NCBI RefSeq assembly: GCF_003122325.1
Contig: NZ_QFBC01000006.1
Span: 124,001 to 188,000, forward strand
Source: Rhizobium album
GTDB taxonomy: Bacteria > Pseudomonadota > Alphaproteobacteria > Rhizobiales > Rhizobiaceae
Reading direction: 5' to 3'
DNA: 64,000 nucleotides
The first letter of the stretch is position 1. Each line of letters starts with the position of its first letter. Position numbers and translations under genes: made by a program. Below the pieces are notes generated by a model. The model did no database searches, was not told the origin of the DNA, and saw only the letters and a program-made list of their open reading frames with translations. Positions 28,279 through 38,131 of the stretch are shown here, piece after piece.

Positions 28279-29496
28279 CTAGCGCAAATCGGGTGTATGG
28301 TCAAACAACCGGCCGTGAGTCTTCAACGCATAGGTGTCGGTCATGCCGGCGAGATAATCGCCGACATGGCGCGCCCGCGCCGCTTCGCCAAGCTGCGGAA
28401 TGCAGTCCACCCAATAATGCCCCTGCATCAAGCCGGGGTCGGCCATGTAGGCATGGAACAGGTCGGTGACGATGGCGGCGGCGCTGGCGCGGATGCGCAT
28501 GATCTCCGGGTGGCGGTAGATGCGCTTGAACAGCATCGCCTTGATCAGCCGGTCGGTTTCCGCCATGCTTTCGGAAAAGGTGGCGATGACCCGGTCGGCC
28601 CGGCGGATGTCGGTGGCGCTCTGCGGCCGCAGTTCGCGCAGCCGCTCCTGCGAAACGCTGATCACGTCCTCGACCATGCGGGTGATCTGGCGGCGCATGA
28701 TCTCGTGGGTAAAACGGCTTGCCTCCAGGTGCGGATAGCGGTCGCGGACTTCGCGCATCAGGCCGGCCAGGAAAGGAATGTCTTCCAGCATCTCGAAGGT
28801 CAGGTAACCGGAGCGCAGCCCGTCGTCGATATCGTGGGTGTTGTAGGCGATATCGTCGGCAATCGCCGCCACCTGGGCTTCGAGGCTGGCGAAGCTGCGC
28901 AGCTCCAGATCATGGATCTCGCAATAATCGAGGATCGGCTGCGGCACAGGGCCACGGGTGCCCTCGCCGTCCGGCGTCAGCAACGGACCATTGTGCTTGA
29001 CCAGGCCCTCCAGCGTCTCCCAGGTCAGGTTCAGGCCGTCGAATTCGGCATACCGGCGCTCGAGCTTGGTGACGATGCGCAGCGACTGGGCATTGTGGTC
29101 GAAGCCTCCGAACCGTTCGAGAACCTCGTGGAGCGCATCCTCGCCGGTATGGCCGAAGGGCGTGTGGCCAAAATCGTGCACGAGCGCCACGCCTTCGGCG
29201 AGATCCTCGTCCAGCTTCAGGGCACGCGCCAGGGCGCGGGCGATCTGCGCCACCTCGATCGTATGCGTCAGCCGCGTGCGGTAATGGTCGCCGTCCGGGC
29301 CGATGAAAACCTGCGTCTTGTGCTTCAGCCGCCGGAAGGCCGTAGTATGGACGATGCGGTCCCGGTCGCGCTGGAATTCCGACCGGGTCGGGCTCGACGA
29401 TTCAGGATAAAGTCGCCCTCGCGTCGTCCAGGGGTCCGCGGCATAGATTGCCCGTTCGCCACTTCCGAAGCCCAGTGCATGCCTGTCGATCGTCAT
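28279..29496 (-). CDS. dgt: Deoxyguanosinetriphosphate triphosphohydrolase-like protein
   Basis: 405 residues. HD-domain phosphohydrolase that converts dNTPs to deoxynucleosides and triphosphate; regulates dNTP pools. The metal-binding signature is spread over [15 protein letters not shown] (His) and [18 protein letters not shown] (HD pair), with [20 protein letters not shown] as the later Asp. The ATG at 29496 has an AGGAAAG site; the 37-codon upstream extension is basic and featureless. It diverges from erpA. Confidence 0.93.
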   Translation of the reverse strand: MTIDRHALGFGSGERAIYAADPWTTRGRLYPESSSPTRSEFQRDRDRIVHTTAFRRLKHKTQVFIGPDGDHYRTRLTHTIEVAQIARALARALKLDEDLAEGVALVHDFGHTPFGHTGEDALHEVLERFGGFDHNAQSLRIVTKLERRYAEFDGLNLTWETLEGLVKHNGPLLTPDGEGTRGPVPQPILDYCEIHDLELRSFASLEAQVAAIADDIAYNTHDIDDGLRSGYLTFEMLEDIPFLAGLMREVRDRYPHLEASRFTHEIMRRQITRMVEDVISVSQERLRELRPQSATDIRRADRVIATFSESMAETDRLIKAMLFKRIYRHPEIMRIRASAAAIVTDLFHAYMADPGLMQGHYWVDCIPQLGEAARARHVGDYLAGMTDTYALKTHGRLFDHTPDLR

Positions 29497-29716
29497 CGTC
29501 TTTCCTGTCCCGGCGCCAAGCCATTGACGTCCGCATTGCGCATTCATACCTATAGACCGGTATGCCAGCAAACCACGCCATCCGCGCGACAGGGCACTTA
29601 CGGGCAAACGCCGGTGTCTTTCGAAGCGGAATCATTATAGTTCAGTGGTTTAAGCATACCATAGCGAAGTTGGATCTATTATCTCTCCGGAACTTGACCC
29701 CGGCAGGAGGCAGAAA

Positions 29717-30049
29717 ATGAACCCAGACACCGTCACGCTTTCCGATTCCGCGGCAAAACGAATCGCCAAGATCCTCAGCTCCGAAGCCGGCAAGACCGCG
29801 ATGCGCGTCTCCGTCGAAGGTGGTGGCTGTTCCGGATTTTCCTACAAGTTCGATCTCGTCGATGCCCAGGAGGACGACGATGTCGTCGTCGAGAAGGGGG
29901 ACGCGACCGTGCTGATCGACAAGCTGTCGCTGATCTACATGCTCGGCTCGGAAATCGACTTCGTCGACAATCTCCTCGGCCAGTCGTTCCAGATCAACAA
30001 CCCGAACGCCGTCGCCAGTTGCGGATGCGGGACGAGCTTCTCCATCTGA
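29717..30049 (+). CDS. erpA: Iron-sulfur cluster insertion protein ErpA
   Basis: 110 residues of the A-type carrier family. The three cluster-binding cysteines are present: Cys38 region (GGGCSGFSY) and the C-terminal CGCG pair. It passes [4Fe-4S] clusters from the assembly scaffold to apoproteins. Also fits the name IscA/HesB; ErpA is chosen because the ASCGCGTSFSI end and the single genomic location apart from a suf operon resemble ErpA. It is monocistronic with its own terminator. Confidence 0.9.
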   Translation: MNPDTVTLSDSAAKRIAKILSSEAGKTAMRVSVEGGGCSGFSYKFDLVDAQEDDDVVVEKGDATVLIDKLSLIYMLGSEIDFVDNLLGQSFQINNPNAVASCGCGTSFSI

Positions 30050-30076
30050 CATCGGCCATCGATCGATTTTGCATGC

Positions 30077-30104
30077 GGCCGGGGCGATTGTCCCGGCCCT
30101 TTTG
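30077..30104 (+). terminator. Terminator of erpA
   Basis: GGCCGGGG and TCCCGGCC arms with a 6-nt loop are followed by CTTTTG, 28 bp after the stop codon. Confidence 0.8.
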
Positions 30105-30171
30105 TTGCATGCATGCTGGCAAAAGCCGCGCCATCGGCTAAAAGGGTTTTACCCGACATGAAGAGGCCAGC

Positions 30172-30957
30172 ATGAAAATCGCCACCTGGAACATCAACGG
30201 CGTCAAAGCCCGTATCGACAACCTCCGGGACTGGTTGAAGGCCTCCAATCCCGACATCGCCTGCCTGCAGGAAATCAAATCCGTCGACGAATCCTTTCCG
30301 CGCATGGAAATCGAGGAGCTCGGCTACCATGTCGAGACCCACGGCCAGAAGGGCTTCAACGGCGTCGCCCTGCTATCGAAGATCCGCCCCGATGAGGTCA
30401 ATCGCGGCCTGCCGGGCGATAATCTCGACGAGCAGTCGCGTTTCATCGAAGGCGTCTTTTCCGTCAATGGCGGCGTCGTCCGCGTCGTCTCGCTCTACCT
30501 GCCGAACGGCAATCCGCCGGACGATCCGGTGAAATACCCCTACAAGCTCGCCTGGATGGAACGACTGCAGCATTTCGCCGAGCAGCGCCTGACGCTGGAG
30601 GAACCGCTGATTCTCGCCGGCGACTACAACGTCATTCCCGAGCCGCATGACTGCCACGATCCGCGTGTCTGGGCCGGCGATGCGCTTTTCCTGCCGCAGA
30701 CCCGGCAGGCCTTCCGGCGTTTCGAAAACATCGGACTGACCGATGCCGTCAGGGCGACCACGGACGCCACGAAACTTTATACATTCTGGGATTACCAGGC
30801 CGGCGCCTGGCAGAAGAACAACGGCATCCGCATCGACCATCTGATGCTATCGCCGGAAGCCGCCATCAAGTTGCGCTCGACGGCGATCGAAAAACATGTG
30901 CGGGCCTGGGAAAAACCGTCCGACCACGTGCCGGTGATCGGCATCTTCGATTTCTGA
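30172..30957 (+). CDS. xthA: Exodeoxyribonuclease III (AP endonuclease)
   Basis: 261 residues of the ExoIII branch of the exonuclease-endonuclease-phosphatase fold, which cuts abasic sites and trims 3' ends in base excision repair. Diagnostic blocks: TWNINGVKARIDNL (metal Asn), CLQEIKS (metal Glu), ILAGDYNVIPEPHDC (catalytic Asp/Asn), and the C-terminal IRIDHLMLSP...DHVPVI (Asp-His pair). Start ATG has GAGG nearby. It converges with exoR; only 15 bp separate the stop codons. Confidence 0.95.
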   Translation: MKIATWNINGVKARIDNLRDWLKASNPDIACLQEIKSVDESFPRMEIEELGYHVETHGQKGFNGVALLSKIRPDEVNRGLPGDNLDEQSRFIEGVFSVNGGVVRVVSLYLPNGNPPDDPVKYPYKLAWMERLQHFAEQRLTLEEPLILAGDYNVIPEPHDCHDPRVWAGDALFLPQTRQAFRRFENIGLTDAVRATTDATKLYTFWDYQAGAWQKNNGIRIDHLMLSPEAAIKLRSTAIEKHVRAWEKPSDHVPVIGIFDF

Positions 30958-30975
30958 GGCTGGCGATCAGCCTCA
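30955..30975. terminator. Hairpin spanning both stop codons of xthA and exoR
   Basis: TGAGGCTG (30955-30962) pairs with CAGCCTCA (30968-30975) around a 5-nt loop. The left foot begins with the xthA stop TGA and the right foot ends with the exoR stop (TCA on the plus strand). It lacks a T run but is the only structure between the two convergent genes. Confidence 0.5.
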
Positions 30976-31770
30976 GTCGCCCATCTCGACGCTCTGGGCG
31001 CGGGCAATCGCAACGCGCCGGTCTTCTTCATTGGCGATGGAGAAGGCTTCTTCCTGCAGGGACTGCATCCAGCCGCAGTCCTGCGGGTGACACTTGTCGA
31101 GCGCCGCCGTCATGAAGGCGAGGCCACGGGCCGACTGGCCCTCCTGGAAGAGAATGTTGCCGAAGACGGCCATGGCGCCGGCATGGCCGTTCTTGCGCGC
31201 CGCGTTCAGCCATTTCTTCGCCTGCTGGACGTTGGCCTTGCCGCCCTCGCCGTTCAGGATCATCTTTGCAAGCTGGAACTGCGCCTCCGCGACACCGAAA
31301 GCGGATGCCGCCTGGAAATAAAGCTGGCGCGCCTGCGACAGATCGACCTTCACCGGGCTGCCGGGAATGCCATGCTGATAGTAGGTGGCCAGCGACAGCA
31401 GCGCGTTGACGAAGAAACCGGTATCCTCGGAGCCCGGCTCCACGCCCTGGCTGGCGATCTCGCTATAGATCTTGAAGGCCTCGAAATCGTTCTGGGTAAC
31501 GCCATCGCCATCGGCGTACATGTTGGCGAGCGCCCAGCGCGATCCGGTGTGCCCCTTCTCTGCGGCATAACGGTAAGCTTCGACGGCTTCTTCCTTCTGA
31601 CCGTTCTTGTAGGCCTTGAAGCCGAATTTGAACAGGTCGAAAGGACCCGAGTCCTTGGTGACGCCCGCCTTGATGTCAAAGGCGAAAGCGTGTCCGCCGA
31701 CGCCGCTGGCCAGCGTCAGCGAAAGACCAAGAAGAAATGCTTTTACGGATCGATACTCAGAAGTCAGCAT
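30973..31770 (-). CDS. exoR: Exopolysaccharide regulator ExoR (periplasmic Sel1-repeat protein)
   Basis: 265 residues with a signal peptide (cleaved about after GGHAFA). The mature part starts FDIKAGVTKDSGPFDLFKFG and holds Sel1-like repeats (EAYRYAAEKGHTGSRWALANMY; FGVAEAQFQLAKMILNGEG; NGHAGAMAVFGNILFQEG). This composition and length match ExoR of Sinorhizobium and Agrobacterium, which binds and inhibits the sensor kinase ExoS (ChvG) of the ExoS/ChvI pathway and so controls succinoglycan, motility and acid-responsive virulence; ExoR is degraded at low pH. The ATG at 31770 was chosen since it gives the signal peptide. Its upstream region is unusually long (641 bp). Confidence 0.9.
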   Translation of the reverse strand: MLTSEYRSVKAFLLGLSLTLASGVGGHAFAFDIKAGVTKDSGPFDLFKFGFKAYKNGQKEEAVEAYRYAAEKGHTGSRWALANMYADGDGVTQNDFEAFKIYSEIASQGVEPGSEDTGFFVNALLSLATYYQHGIPGSPVKVDLSQARQLYFQAASAFGVAEAQFQLAKMILNGEGGKANVQQAKKWLNAARKNGHAGAMAVFGNILFQEGQSARGLAFMTAALDKCHPQDCGWMQSLQEEAFSIANEEDRRVAIARAQSVEMGD

Positions 31771-32411
31771 AGCGGTGCAGTTTCTTTCGCTTCCCGCAAC
31801 GCCGCGATGATGCCGATACACGCATCACCTGGCCGTCGGGTGTATATCCGCAAGGCCGAAAGGGAAAAGCCCACGCCACGGCGCGTCACGCGACGGCCGG
31901 CAGCGACGGGATTTCCTCCCACCTTGGTTGTCGTTCTTTCGCCAGCCGCAGCCAGGCTGCGTGCCGCCGGTTCCTTGTTTTTATGACGATAACGCGCATT
32001 TCCGGCGAGACTGGGGCCGGCAAACCGGGCCCTCCTGTCGGCGACGAATAAACTGTCCTGCTGCTGCGTCATGCCTGTATCCGAAAAGGCTGCCATGTGA
32101 GCGAAAAGGGTCGAAGAGGCTGCGGCAAATGGCCAAAAGGCGAAGGATTCGCCCCTGTCATTTCCCCAGCGCTGGTCGAAACCACATTCGTTCATCTGTT
32201 TTGATATGCGCCCATTCCGGTTGTTCTGCCGTTTACCGCTGCGCCCAGTTTGTGGCGGGAAATGGACAGATTTGGCCCGCAGCCACCATAGCGAAACTCT
32301 TCAAAAAAAGTGTTGCGGAATCATCACAATTGAAAAAAGCAGCCGCGCGCCTGCGACGGCCTCTTGAAGATCGAAACCGGAAAACCAGCGGCGCGCGTGC
32401 AAAAAACAAAA
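31771..32411. other. 641-bp region upstream of exoR
   Basis: Between the fadL-like stop and the exoR start, both leftward. Frames that cross it are short, basic and without ribosome sites, so I call no gene. It should hold the exoR promoter and the fadL-like terminator; no clear intrinsic terminator is visible. A small RNA cannot be excluded. Confidence 0.5.
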
Positions 32412-33563
32412 TCAGAACTTGACGAGATAGGAGGTCGTCACGCCGACCGCCCAATTGCCATCCGACGTCGCGTCGAACGAACCGCCCTTGGCGAGGCTCT
32501 GGGTGGTGCCGGTCATGTAGGACAGCCCGGCGCCAACGCGAAAGGCACCCGGACCGGCCTTGATCTGCGTTCCGGTGCTGACGGTCCAGGTGTCGCTCAT
32601 CAGGTCCGCGCCGGTGCCGACGCCGCGGTCCCAGGTGAGGCCGATCGTGCCCGCGACGCGGTCGGTAAAGGCATGGGCGATGCCGCCCTCGATGGTCCAG
32701 CCGTCGCGGAAGTTGAAGTTCTTCTGCTGCGGACCGATGCCGGCGATGGTGTAGTTCAGCTGCGGCAGGACGCTCCAGTCCATCCATTTGACCGAACCAT
32801 AAGCCAGCCAGCCCTCGGCGATACCGGTTTCAAGGCTGACCTCCAGGGATTTCGGCAGGCTGCCGCCGCCGGTGACCGGCGCCGTGAAGCCGGGCGGCAG
32901 GCGGAAGAAGGCCGCGCCGATATCCGAAACGGCGAAATAGCCATCGCCCTTATGCTCCACTTCGGAACGATAGAGCACCTGCGCCCGGAAAGCATATTCG
33001 GGAATTTCGTAAGCCGCACCCAGTCGGTAGCCGAACGCGCTGTCGTCTTCGAGGTGCAGCTTGCCGAGCGTGGTCGGCTCGTCGTAATCGAAGGTCTGCA
33101 GGAACACGCCGCCGATCAGGTAGGCATTGCCCCTGCCCGCCGCAAATTTGCCGGCACAGGTCGCGCCATATTCATGCGTCAGGAATTTCGAGTTGATCGT
33201 CGCATTCCGGGTTGCCGCTAGATCGGCCGCCTGCGCCTGGTCGCCAAACGTCGCGGAGGCGCCGAAGGGCTGCGCGTAGGTCGCGGCGCAGGAGAAGGAA
33301 TCGTAGAGGCGGATCTTCGCGGCAAAGCTCGGGACAAAATAATTGTTGGAGAAAGGGCTGTCATGGGCCGGCGCGCCGGCGATGGTGTCGTATCGGCTGG
33401 AAGGCGCGACATAAGTCACACCGCTGCGCACGGCCACCGACGCGTCTTCGTACAGAATATCGGTATCCGCCGTGCCACGCGAAAAGCCGCCGGCCAATGC
33501 CGGCACGGATGCCCCTGAGACCAGCACCACGAGAGCGCCCCTGAGAAAAGCGTTCGATGCCAT
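32412..33563 (-). CDS. OmpP1/FadL family outer-membrane transport protein
   Basis: 383 residues from the ATG at 33563 (GGGGGA ribosome site). Signal peptide about 1-24 (cleavage after ALA), then a mature N-terminus GGFSRGTADTDILYEDA, the hatch region of FadL-type channels, and alternating aromatic beta strands ending in a C-terminal Phe (SYLVKF), as outer-membrane barrels do. FadL proteins let long-chain fatty acids and other hydrophobic compounds diffuse across the outer membrane. The substrate here is unknown. Confidence 0.88.
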   Translation of the reverse strand: MASNAFLRGALVVLVSGASVPALAGGFSRGTADTDILYEDASVAVRSGVTYVAPSSRYDTIAGAPAHDSPFSNNYFVPSFAAKIRLYDSFSCAATYAQPFGASATFGDQAQAADLAATRNATINSKFLTHEYGATCAGKFAAGRGNAYLIGGVFLQTFDYDEPTTLGKLHLEDDSAFGYRLGAAYEIPEYAFRAQVLYRSEVEHKGDGYFAVSDIGAAFFRLPPGFTAPVTGGGSLPKSLEVSLETGIAEGWLAYGSVKWMDWSVLPQLNYTIAGIGPQQKNFNFRDGWTIEGGIAHAFTDRVAGTIGLTWDRGVGTGADLMSDTWTVSTGTQIKAGPGAFRVGAGLSYMTGTTQSLAKGGSFDATSDGNWAVGVTTSYLVKF

Positions 33564-33909
33564 TTGTATCCCCCACTCATGCAAATGCGTATTAACAGCG
33601 ACCCTAAAGAGATCGTCGGCCCGTGCAACCAGCCGCCGGCCGCGCCGCCGTGACCATCCCGCCCGGTGTCCCGTCGCAGCACAGAGTTTCTTCTCAAAAA
33701 CCTGCCCGCAATGGATTTCTATTCGCTGAATTCAAGAAGTGTGCTGCAGAACCGGTAAAAAATTCCTTACCACTGTTTGCATGTCACTTTGCGGGCACAG
33801 TCGGCTTTTCTCTCCGGCGAACAGGTCATCAACAGGGCGGAACAGGAAATTTCCCGTTAGGCGGGTTCTCCTGCGCAAGCACCTGTTAACATTTGCGAAT
33901 CAGGACAAA
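33564..33909. other. Intergenic region upstream of the fadL-like gene
   Basis: About 345 bp holding the leftward promoter of the fadL-like gene. Several short rightward frames lack ribosome sites. Nothing else seen. Confidence 0.45.
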
Positions 33910-33945
33910 GAAAAACCGCGGGCCATGACGACCCGCGGTTTTTTG
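33910..33945 (-). terminator. Terminator of valS
   Basis: AAAAACCGCGGG and CCCGCGGTTTTTT arms around a short loop, 28 bp beyond the valS stop; symmetric, so it works for both strands. Confidence 0.9.
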
Positions 33946-33972
33946 CATTCAAGACCGCTGGCGGCAGAAAAT

Positions 33973-36900
33973 CTAGCTCGCTTCCGCAACACGCTGGGCA
34001 GCAATGACCAGACTTGCCTTCTGGGCCTCCAGTTCGACCAGACGTTCGCGTTCGGCTTCGACCACCGCCGGGTCGGCATTGGCGACGAATTTTTCGTTCG
34101 AAAGCTTGCCCATGATGCGGCCGATCTCCTGGTCGACCTTGGCGGTGGCCTTGTCGAGACGCGCCTTTTCGGCCGCCAGGTCGATCAGGCTGCCGAGCGG
34201 CAGGCAGGCGGTCGCCTCGCCGACGACGATCTGGGCCGACCCCTTCGGCGCCGTATCCGCCGTCGAAATGGTCTCGACGCGCGAGAGACGCTTGATGGCG
34301 GCATCGTGTCGCTCCAGGCGGGCGCGGGTGATCTCGTTGGCGGCGACGACGACCAGCGGTGCGGTCGCCGACGGCGGCACGTTCATTTCCGAGCGAACCG
34401 AACGAATGCCGGACACCAGGTCGATAAGCCAGTTGATCTCGTCGGCCGCCGTATCGTCGGCATACGAAGGCGCCGGCCACTCGGCATGGCAGAGCAGCGA
34501 CGGACGTTCGACGCCCTCGCCGGCCGTATGCGCCCACAGTTCTTCCGTCATGAACGGCATGAAGGGATGCAGAAGCTTGTAGATCTCGTCGAGAACGTAG
34601 GCGACGCAGGACTGCGCCTCTTCCTTGGCACCGGCATCCTCGCCGCCGAAGACCGGCTTCAGCAATTCGAGGTACCAGTCGCAGAACTGGTTCCAGACGA
34701 AACGGTACAGGCTACCGGCGGCCTCGTTGAACCGATAGCTTTCGATCGCCTCGGTCACGTCCCGCTGCGTGCGCGCCAGCTCGGTCAGGATCCAGCGGTT
34801 GATGGTCAGCGAGGCGGCCTCCGGCACGAAACGCGGATTGCGCTTGACGCCGTTCATCTCGGCAAACCGCGTGGCGTTCCAGAGCTTGGTGCCGAAATTG
34901 CGGTAGCCGGCGATGCGGGCCGGATCGAGCTTCACGTCGCGCCCCTGCGCCGCCATGATGGCCAGCGTAAAGCGCAGCGCGTCTGCACCATATTCGTCGA
35001 TCAATTCCAGGGGATCGATGACGTTGCCCTTCGACTTCGACATTTTCTGGCCGGCCTTGTCGCGGACCAGCGCATGGACATAGACCGTGTGGAACGGCTC
35101 GACCGGGTTGCCCTCCTCGTCCTTCATGAAATGCAGGCCCATCATCATCATGCGGGCGACCCAGAAGAAAATGATATCGAAGCCGGTGACGAGCACGCTC
35201 GTCGGATAATAGCGCTCCAGTTCCGGCGTCTGCTCCGGCCAGCCGAGCGTCGAGAACGGCCACAGGGCGGACGAGAACCAGGTATCGAGAACGTCTTCGT
35301 CGCGCGTCAGGATGGCGCCCGGCTCGAAATTCTCGAGCTTTTCCTGCACCCAGGCCTTCCAGGGACCTTCATGGGCGAGATAATGCTGGACAGCGGCATC
35401 GAGCGCTTCTTCCTCGGTCTTCTCGACGAAGCACTGGCCGTCCGGGCCATACCAGGCCGGGATCTGGTGACCCCACCAGAGCTGGCGCGAGATGCACCAC
35501 GGCTCAATGTTTTCCATCCATTCGAAGTAGGTTTTCTCCCAGTTTTTCGGGACAAAGTTCGTACGGCCCTCGCGAACGCTTTCGATCGCGGGCTTTGCCA
35601 GCGTCTTGGCGTCAGCGAACCACTGGTCGGTCAGCATCGGTTCGATCACGACGCCGGAGCGGTCGCCGAACGGCTGCATGATCTTCTTCTTCTCGACGTA
35701 AGGCACGGCATTGCCTTCGGCATCGAGCGTGGTAACAGCAAGCCCCTCGGCGTTGATCGCGTCGACGATACGCTTGCGCGCCTCATATCGGTCGAGGCCG
35801 CGATATTCGTCGGGAACGAGGTTGATGTCGTCGACTTCCGACTCGCTCGGCAGCGCGCCGGTCCTGGCGATCTCCAGCGCCTGCGCGGCGTAAAACGCAT
35901 AGGGCTCGCCGTCGTCGCGCATCTGCGCCCTGGTGTCCATCAGGCGATACAGCGGAATGTTGTTGCGCTTGGCGACCTGGTAGTCGTTGAAATCGTGGGC
36001 GCCGGTGATCTTGACCGCGCCGGAACCGAAAGTCGGGTCCGGATATTCGTCGGTGATGATCGGGATCAAACGCCGATGTTCCTTCGGACCGACCGGGATT
36101 TCGCAGAGCTTGCCGACGATTGCGGCATAACGCTCGTCCGAGGGGTGAACGGCGACCGCGCCGTCGCCCAGCATCGTCTCGGGACGGGTCGTGGCAATCG
36201 AGATGTAGTTGCGCTCCTCCTGGAGAACGACGTTACCGTCCGCATCCTTCTCGACATAGGTATAGGTCTCGCCGTCGGCCAGCGGGTACTTGAAATGCCA
36301 CATGTGGCCGTCGGCTTCCTTGTTCTCCACCTCGAGGTCGGAGATCGCGGTTTCGAACTTCGGGTCCCAGTTGACCAGCCGCTTGCCGCGGTAGATCAGC
36401 CCTTCCTTGTAGAGCGAGACAAAGACTTCCAGGACGGCCTGCGACAGGCCCTCGTCCATTGTGAAGCGCTCGCGAGACCAGTCGCAGGAGGCACCGAGGC
36501 GCTTCAACTGGTTGAAGATCAGGCCGCCGGACTCTCCCTTCCACTCCCACACCTTGTCGATGAAGGCTTCGCGGCCCATCTCGCGCCGGCCGGGCAGCTT
36601 TTCGGCGGCGAGCTTGCGTTCGACGACCATCTGCGTCGCAATGCCGGCATGGTCCATGCCCGGCTGCCACAGCACGTCCTTGCCGCGCATACGCTCGAAA
36701 CGGACCATGATGTCCTGCAGCGTATTGTTGAGCGCATGGCCCATATGCAGCGAGCCGGTCACGTTCGGTGGCGGGATGACGATGGTAAAGCTCTCCGCAC
36801 CCGGCCTGGCATTGGCGCCGGCGCGAAATGCATCCGCTTCATCCCATTTCTGCGCGATCTTGGGTTCGACGGCGACGGAATCGTAGGTTTTGTCGAGCAT
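33973..36900 (-). CDS. valS: Valyl-tRNA synthetase
   Basis: 975 residues, class I synthetase with editing of Thr-tRNA-Val. The HIGH motif appears in PPPNVTGSLHMGHALN (about residue 47), the KMSKS loop as KMSKSKGNVID (about 545), and the CP1 editing domain (TTRPETMLGD) between them. The C-terminal coiled coil (KARLDKATAKVDQEIGRIM) is complete. Length is a little above E. coli ValS (951). Monocistronic with a terminator; popZ lies 124 bp upstream on the same strand. Confidence 0.97.
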   Translation of the reverse strand: MLDKTYDSVAVEPKIAQKWDEADAFRAGANARPGAESFTIVIPPPNVTGSLHMGHALNNTLQDIMVRFERMRGKDVLWQPGMDHAGIATQMVVERKLAAEKLPGRREMGREAFIDKVWEWKGESGGLIFNQLKRLGASCDWSRERFTMDEGLSQAVLEVFVSLYKEGLIYRGKRLVNWDPKFETAISDLEVENKEADGHMWHFKYPLADGETYTYVEKDADGNVVLQEERNYISIATTRPETMLGDGAVAVHPSDERYAAIVGKLCEIPVGPKEHRRLIPIITDEYPDPTFGSGAVKITGAHDFNDYQVAKRNNIPLYRLMDTRAQMRDDGEPYAFYAAQALEIARTGALPSESEVDDINLVPDEYRGLDRYEARKRIVDAINAEGLAVTTLDAEGNAVPYVEKKKIMQPFGDRSGVVIEPMLTDQWFADAKTLAKPAIESVREGRTNFVPKNWEKTYFEWMENIEPWCISRQLWWGHQIPAWYGPDGQCFVEKTEEEALDAAVQHYLAHEGPWKAWVQEKLENFEPGAILTRDEDVLDTWFSSALWPFSTLGWPEQTPELERYYPTSVLVTGFDIIFFWVARMMMMGLHFMKDEEGNPVEPFHTVYVHALVRDKAGQKMSKSKGNVIDPLELIDEYGADALRFTLAIMAAQGRDVKLDPARIAGYRNFGTKLWNATRFAEMNGVKRNPRFVPEAASLTINRWILTELARTQRDVTEAIESYRFNEAAGSLYRFVWNQFCDWYLELLKPVFGGEDAGAKEEAQSCVAYVLDEIYKLLHPFMPFMTEELWAHTAGEGVERPSLLCHAEWPAPSYADDTAADEINWLIDLVSGIRSVRSEMNVPPSATAPLVVVAANEITRARLERHDAAIKRLSRVETISTADTAPKGSAQIVVGEATACLPLGSLIDLAAEKARLDKATAKVDQEIGRIMGKLSNEKFVANADPAVVEAERERLVELEAQKASLVIAAQRVAEAS

Positions 36901-37024
36901 TTTCTGGCCAACTTCGATGTTTGATGATGTCAGGTTCTAAATAGGATGGCTCTCGCGGAGTCAATGACAAAGCCGCCCCGGAGACCGGAGCGGCTCTTCA
37001 AACACAAGAGCGTCGCGGTTCGGC

Positions 37025-37948
37025 TCAGCGGCGATGGCCGCGCGCCACGCGCTCGATCTCTTCACGCACCAGCCGCTCGACGAGCGTCGGCAGGTTGTCG
37101 TCAAGCCATTCCTGCAGCATCGGCCGCAGCATGTCCTCGGCAATCTCGTCGAAAGACCGGCGCGCGCCGCTGTCGAACGCCGCAGCCAGTTCGCCGAACG
37201 AGCGGGCCACCATGTCGCCGGCAACGCTGGAAAGCAACGCCTTGCTTTCCGTTTCCGGCTGCTCCGGCAGGTCGACCTCAGCATGGTCGCGAACCGGTTG
37301 CGCCTCGGGCACCGAACGGGCTGACGCCGTTTCATTGCCCGTCGGCGCCGCCGTGCGCGAAATCGGCTGCACGACCCGGCTCAGGGCCGCGATCGGCTCC
37401 TCTTCGGAAAAATTCTGTTCGTTGCTGTAAGCGGTGATCGGCTTCGGCATGCTCAGCCGCGGTTCGTTGGCGGCTGTCAATTGCGGCGGCTGCCGCAGTT
37501 CCACCGGACGGGTCGCGGAGACGGCACGGGGAGCCGGCGCGGCTTCCGGCCGCGGCTCCTGCACATCGCGCTGGACGCCGCCACGTTCCGAAGCGGCGCG
37601 CACACGGGCAGCGACGTCGGCGAGCGACATTGCCTTTCTCTCTTCGATCACCCGGAGATTCTCCCTTTCGACGGGACGCACCTGCGGCACATCTTCACGC
37701 GCGAAGGCGGCTTGCGAAACCGCATCCTCATCGGCGCGCATGTCGTCCTCGAAGGAAGGAATGACGCCGTTGTCGTTGTCGATGGTCAGTTGGATCTCCT
37801 CTTCCGACTCATCCTCTTCGGCATAGACCGGAGGAAGGGAACTGGAGATCGTCTTGCCGGCACCCGGCTCGTTGCTTTCGATGATCCGGCGAATGGATGC
37901 CAGAATTTCTTCCATGGACGGTTCACGCGCTACATTTGGCTGAGCCAT
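37025..37948 (-). CDS. popZ: Cell-pole organising protein PopZ (DUF2497)
   Basis: 307 residues from the ATG at 37948 (GGGGA upstream; an ATG two codons earlier is also possible). The N-terminal helix EPSMEEILASIRRIIES and the C-terminal helices (LRPMLQEWLDDNLPTLVERL, VREEIERVARGHRR) are the conserved ends of the DUF2497/PopZ family; between them is a long acidic, Pro-rich disordered linker. PopZ self-assembles into a polar microdomain that anchors centromere complexes and cell-cycle factors in Caulobacter; in Agrobacterium it marks the growing pole. The position next to valS agrees with what I recall of Agrobacterium. Confidence 0.85.
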   Translation of the reverse strand: MAQPNVAREPSMEEILASIRRIIESNEPGAGKTISSSLPPVYAEEDESEEEIQLTIDNDNGVIPSFEDDMRADEDAVSQAAFAREDVPQVRPVERENLRVIEERKAMSLADVAARVRAASERGGVQRDVQEPRPEAAPAPRAVSATRPVELRQPPQLTAANEPRLSMPKPITAYSNEQNFSEEEPIAALSRVVQPISRTAAPTGNETASARSVPEAQPVRDHAEVDLPEQPETESKALLSSVAGDMVARSFGELAAAFDSGARRSFDEIAEDMLRPMLQEWLDDNLPTLVERLVREEIERVARGHRR

Positions 37949-38131
37949 TTTCATCCCCGTATAAGGTAAGACAGCAACGGAACCGATGACATCGCTTCCG
38001 AATCATCGTCAGTCTAGGATACTCGGAAGGCAAAAAAAATCACTGCGAATCAACATTCGCGGATGATACACAGTTTTGTTAAGGCTTTGGAAACGATGGC
38101 GGCCGGCAAAACCAAACAGGATTGCAAAACC

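Noticed and set aside
33739-36924. 1,061-codon rightward frame opposite valS
   Set aside because: valS has HIGH and KMSKS motifs on the other strand; the long frame is an antisense artefact of high GC.
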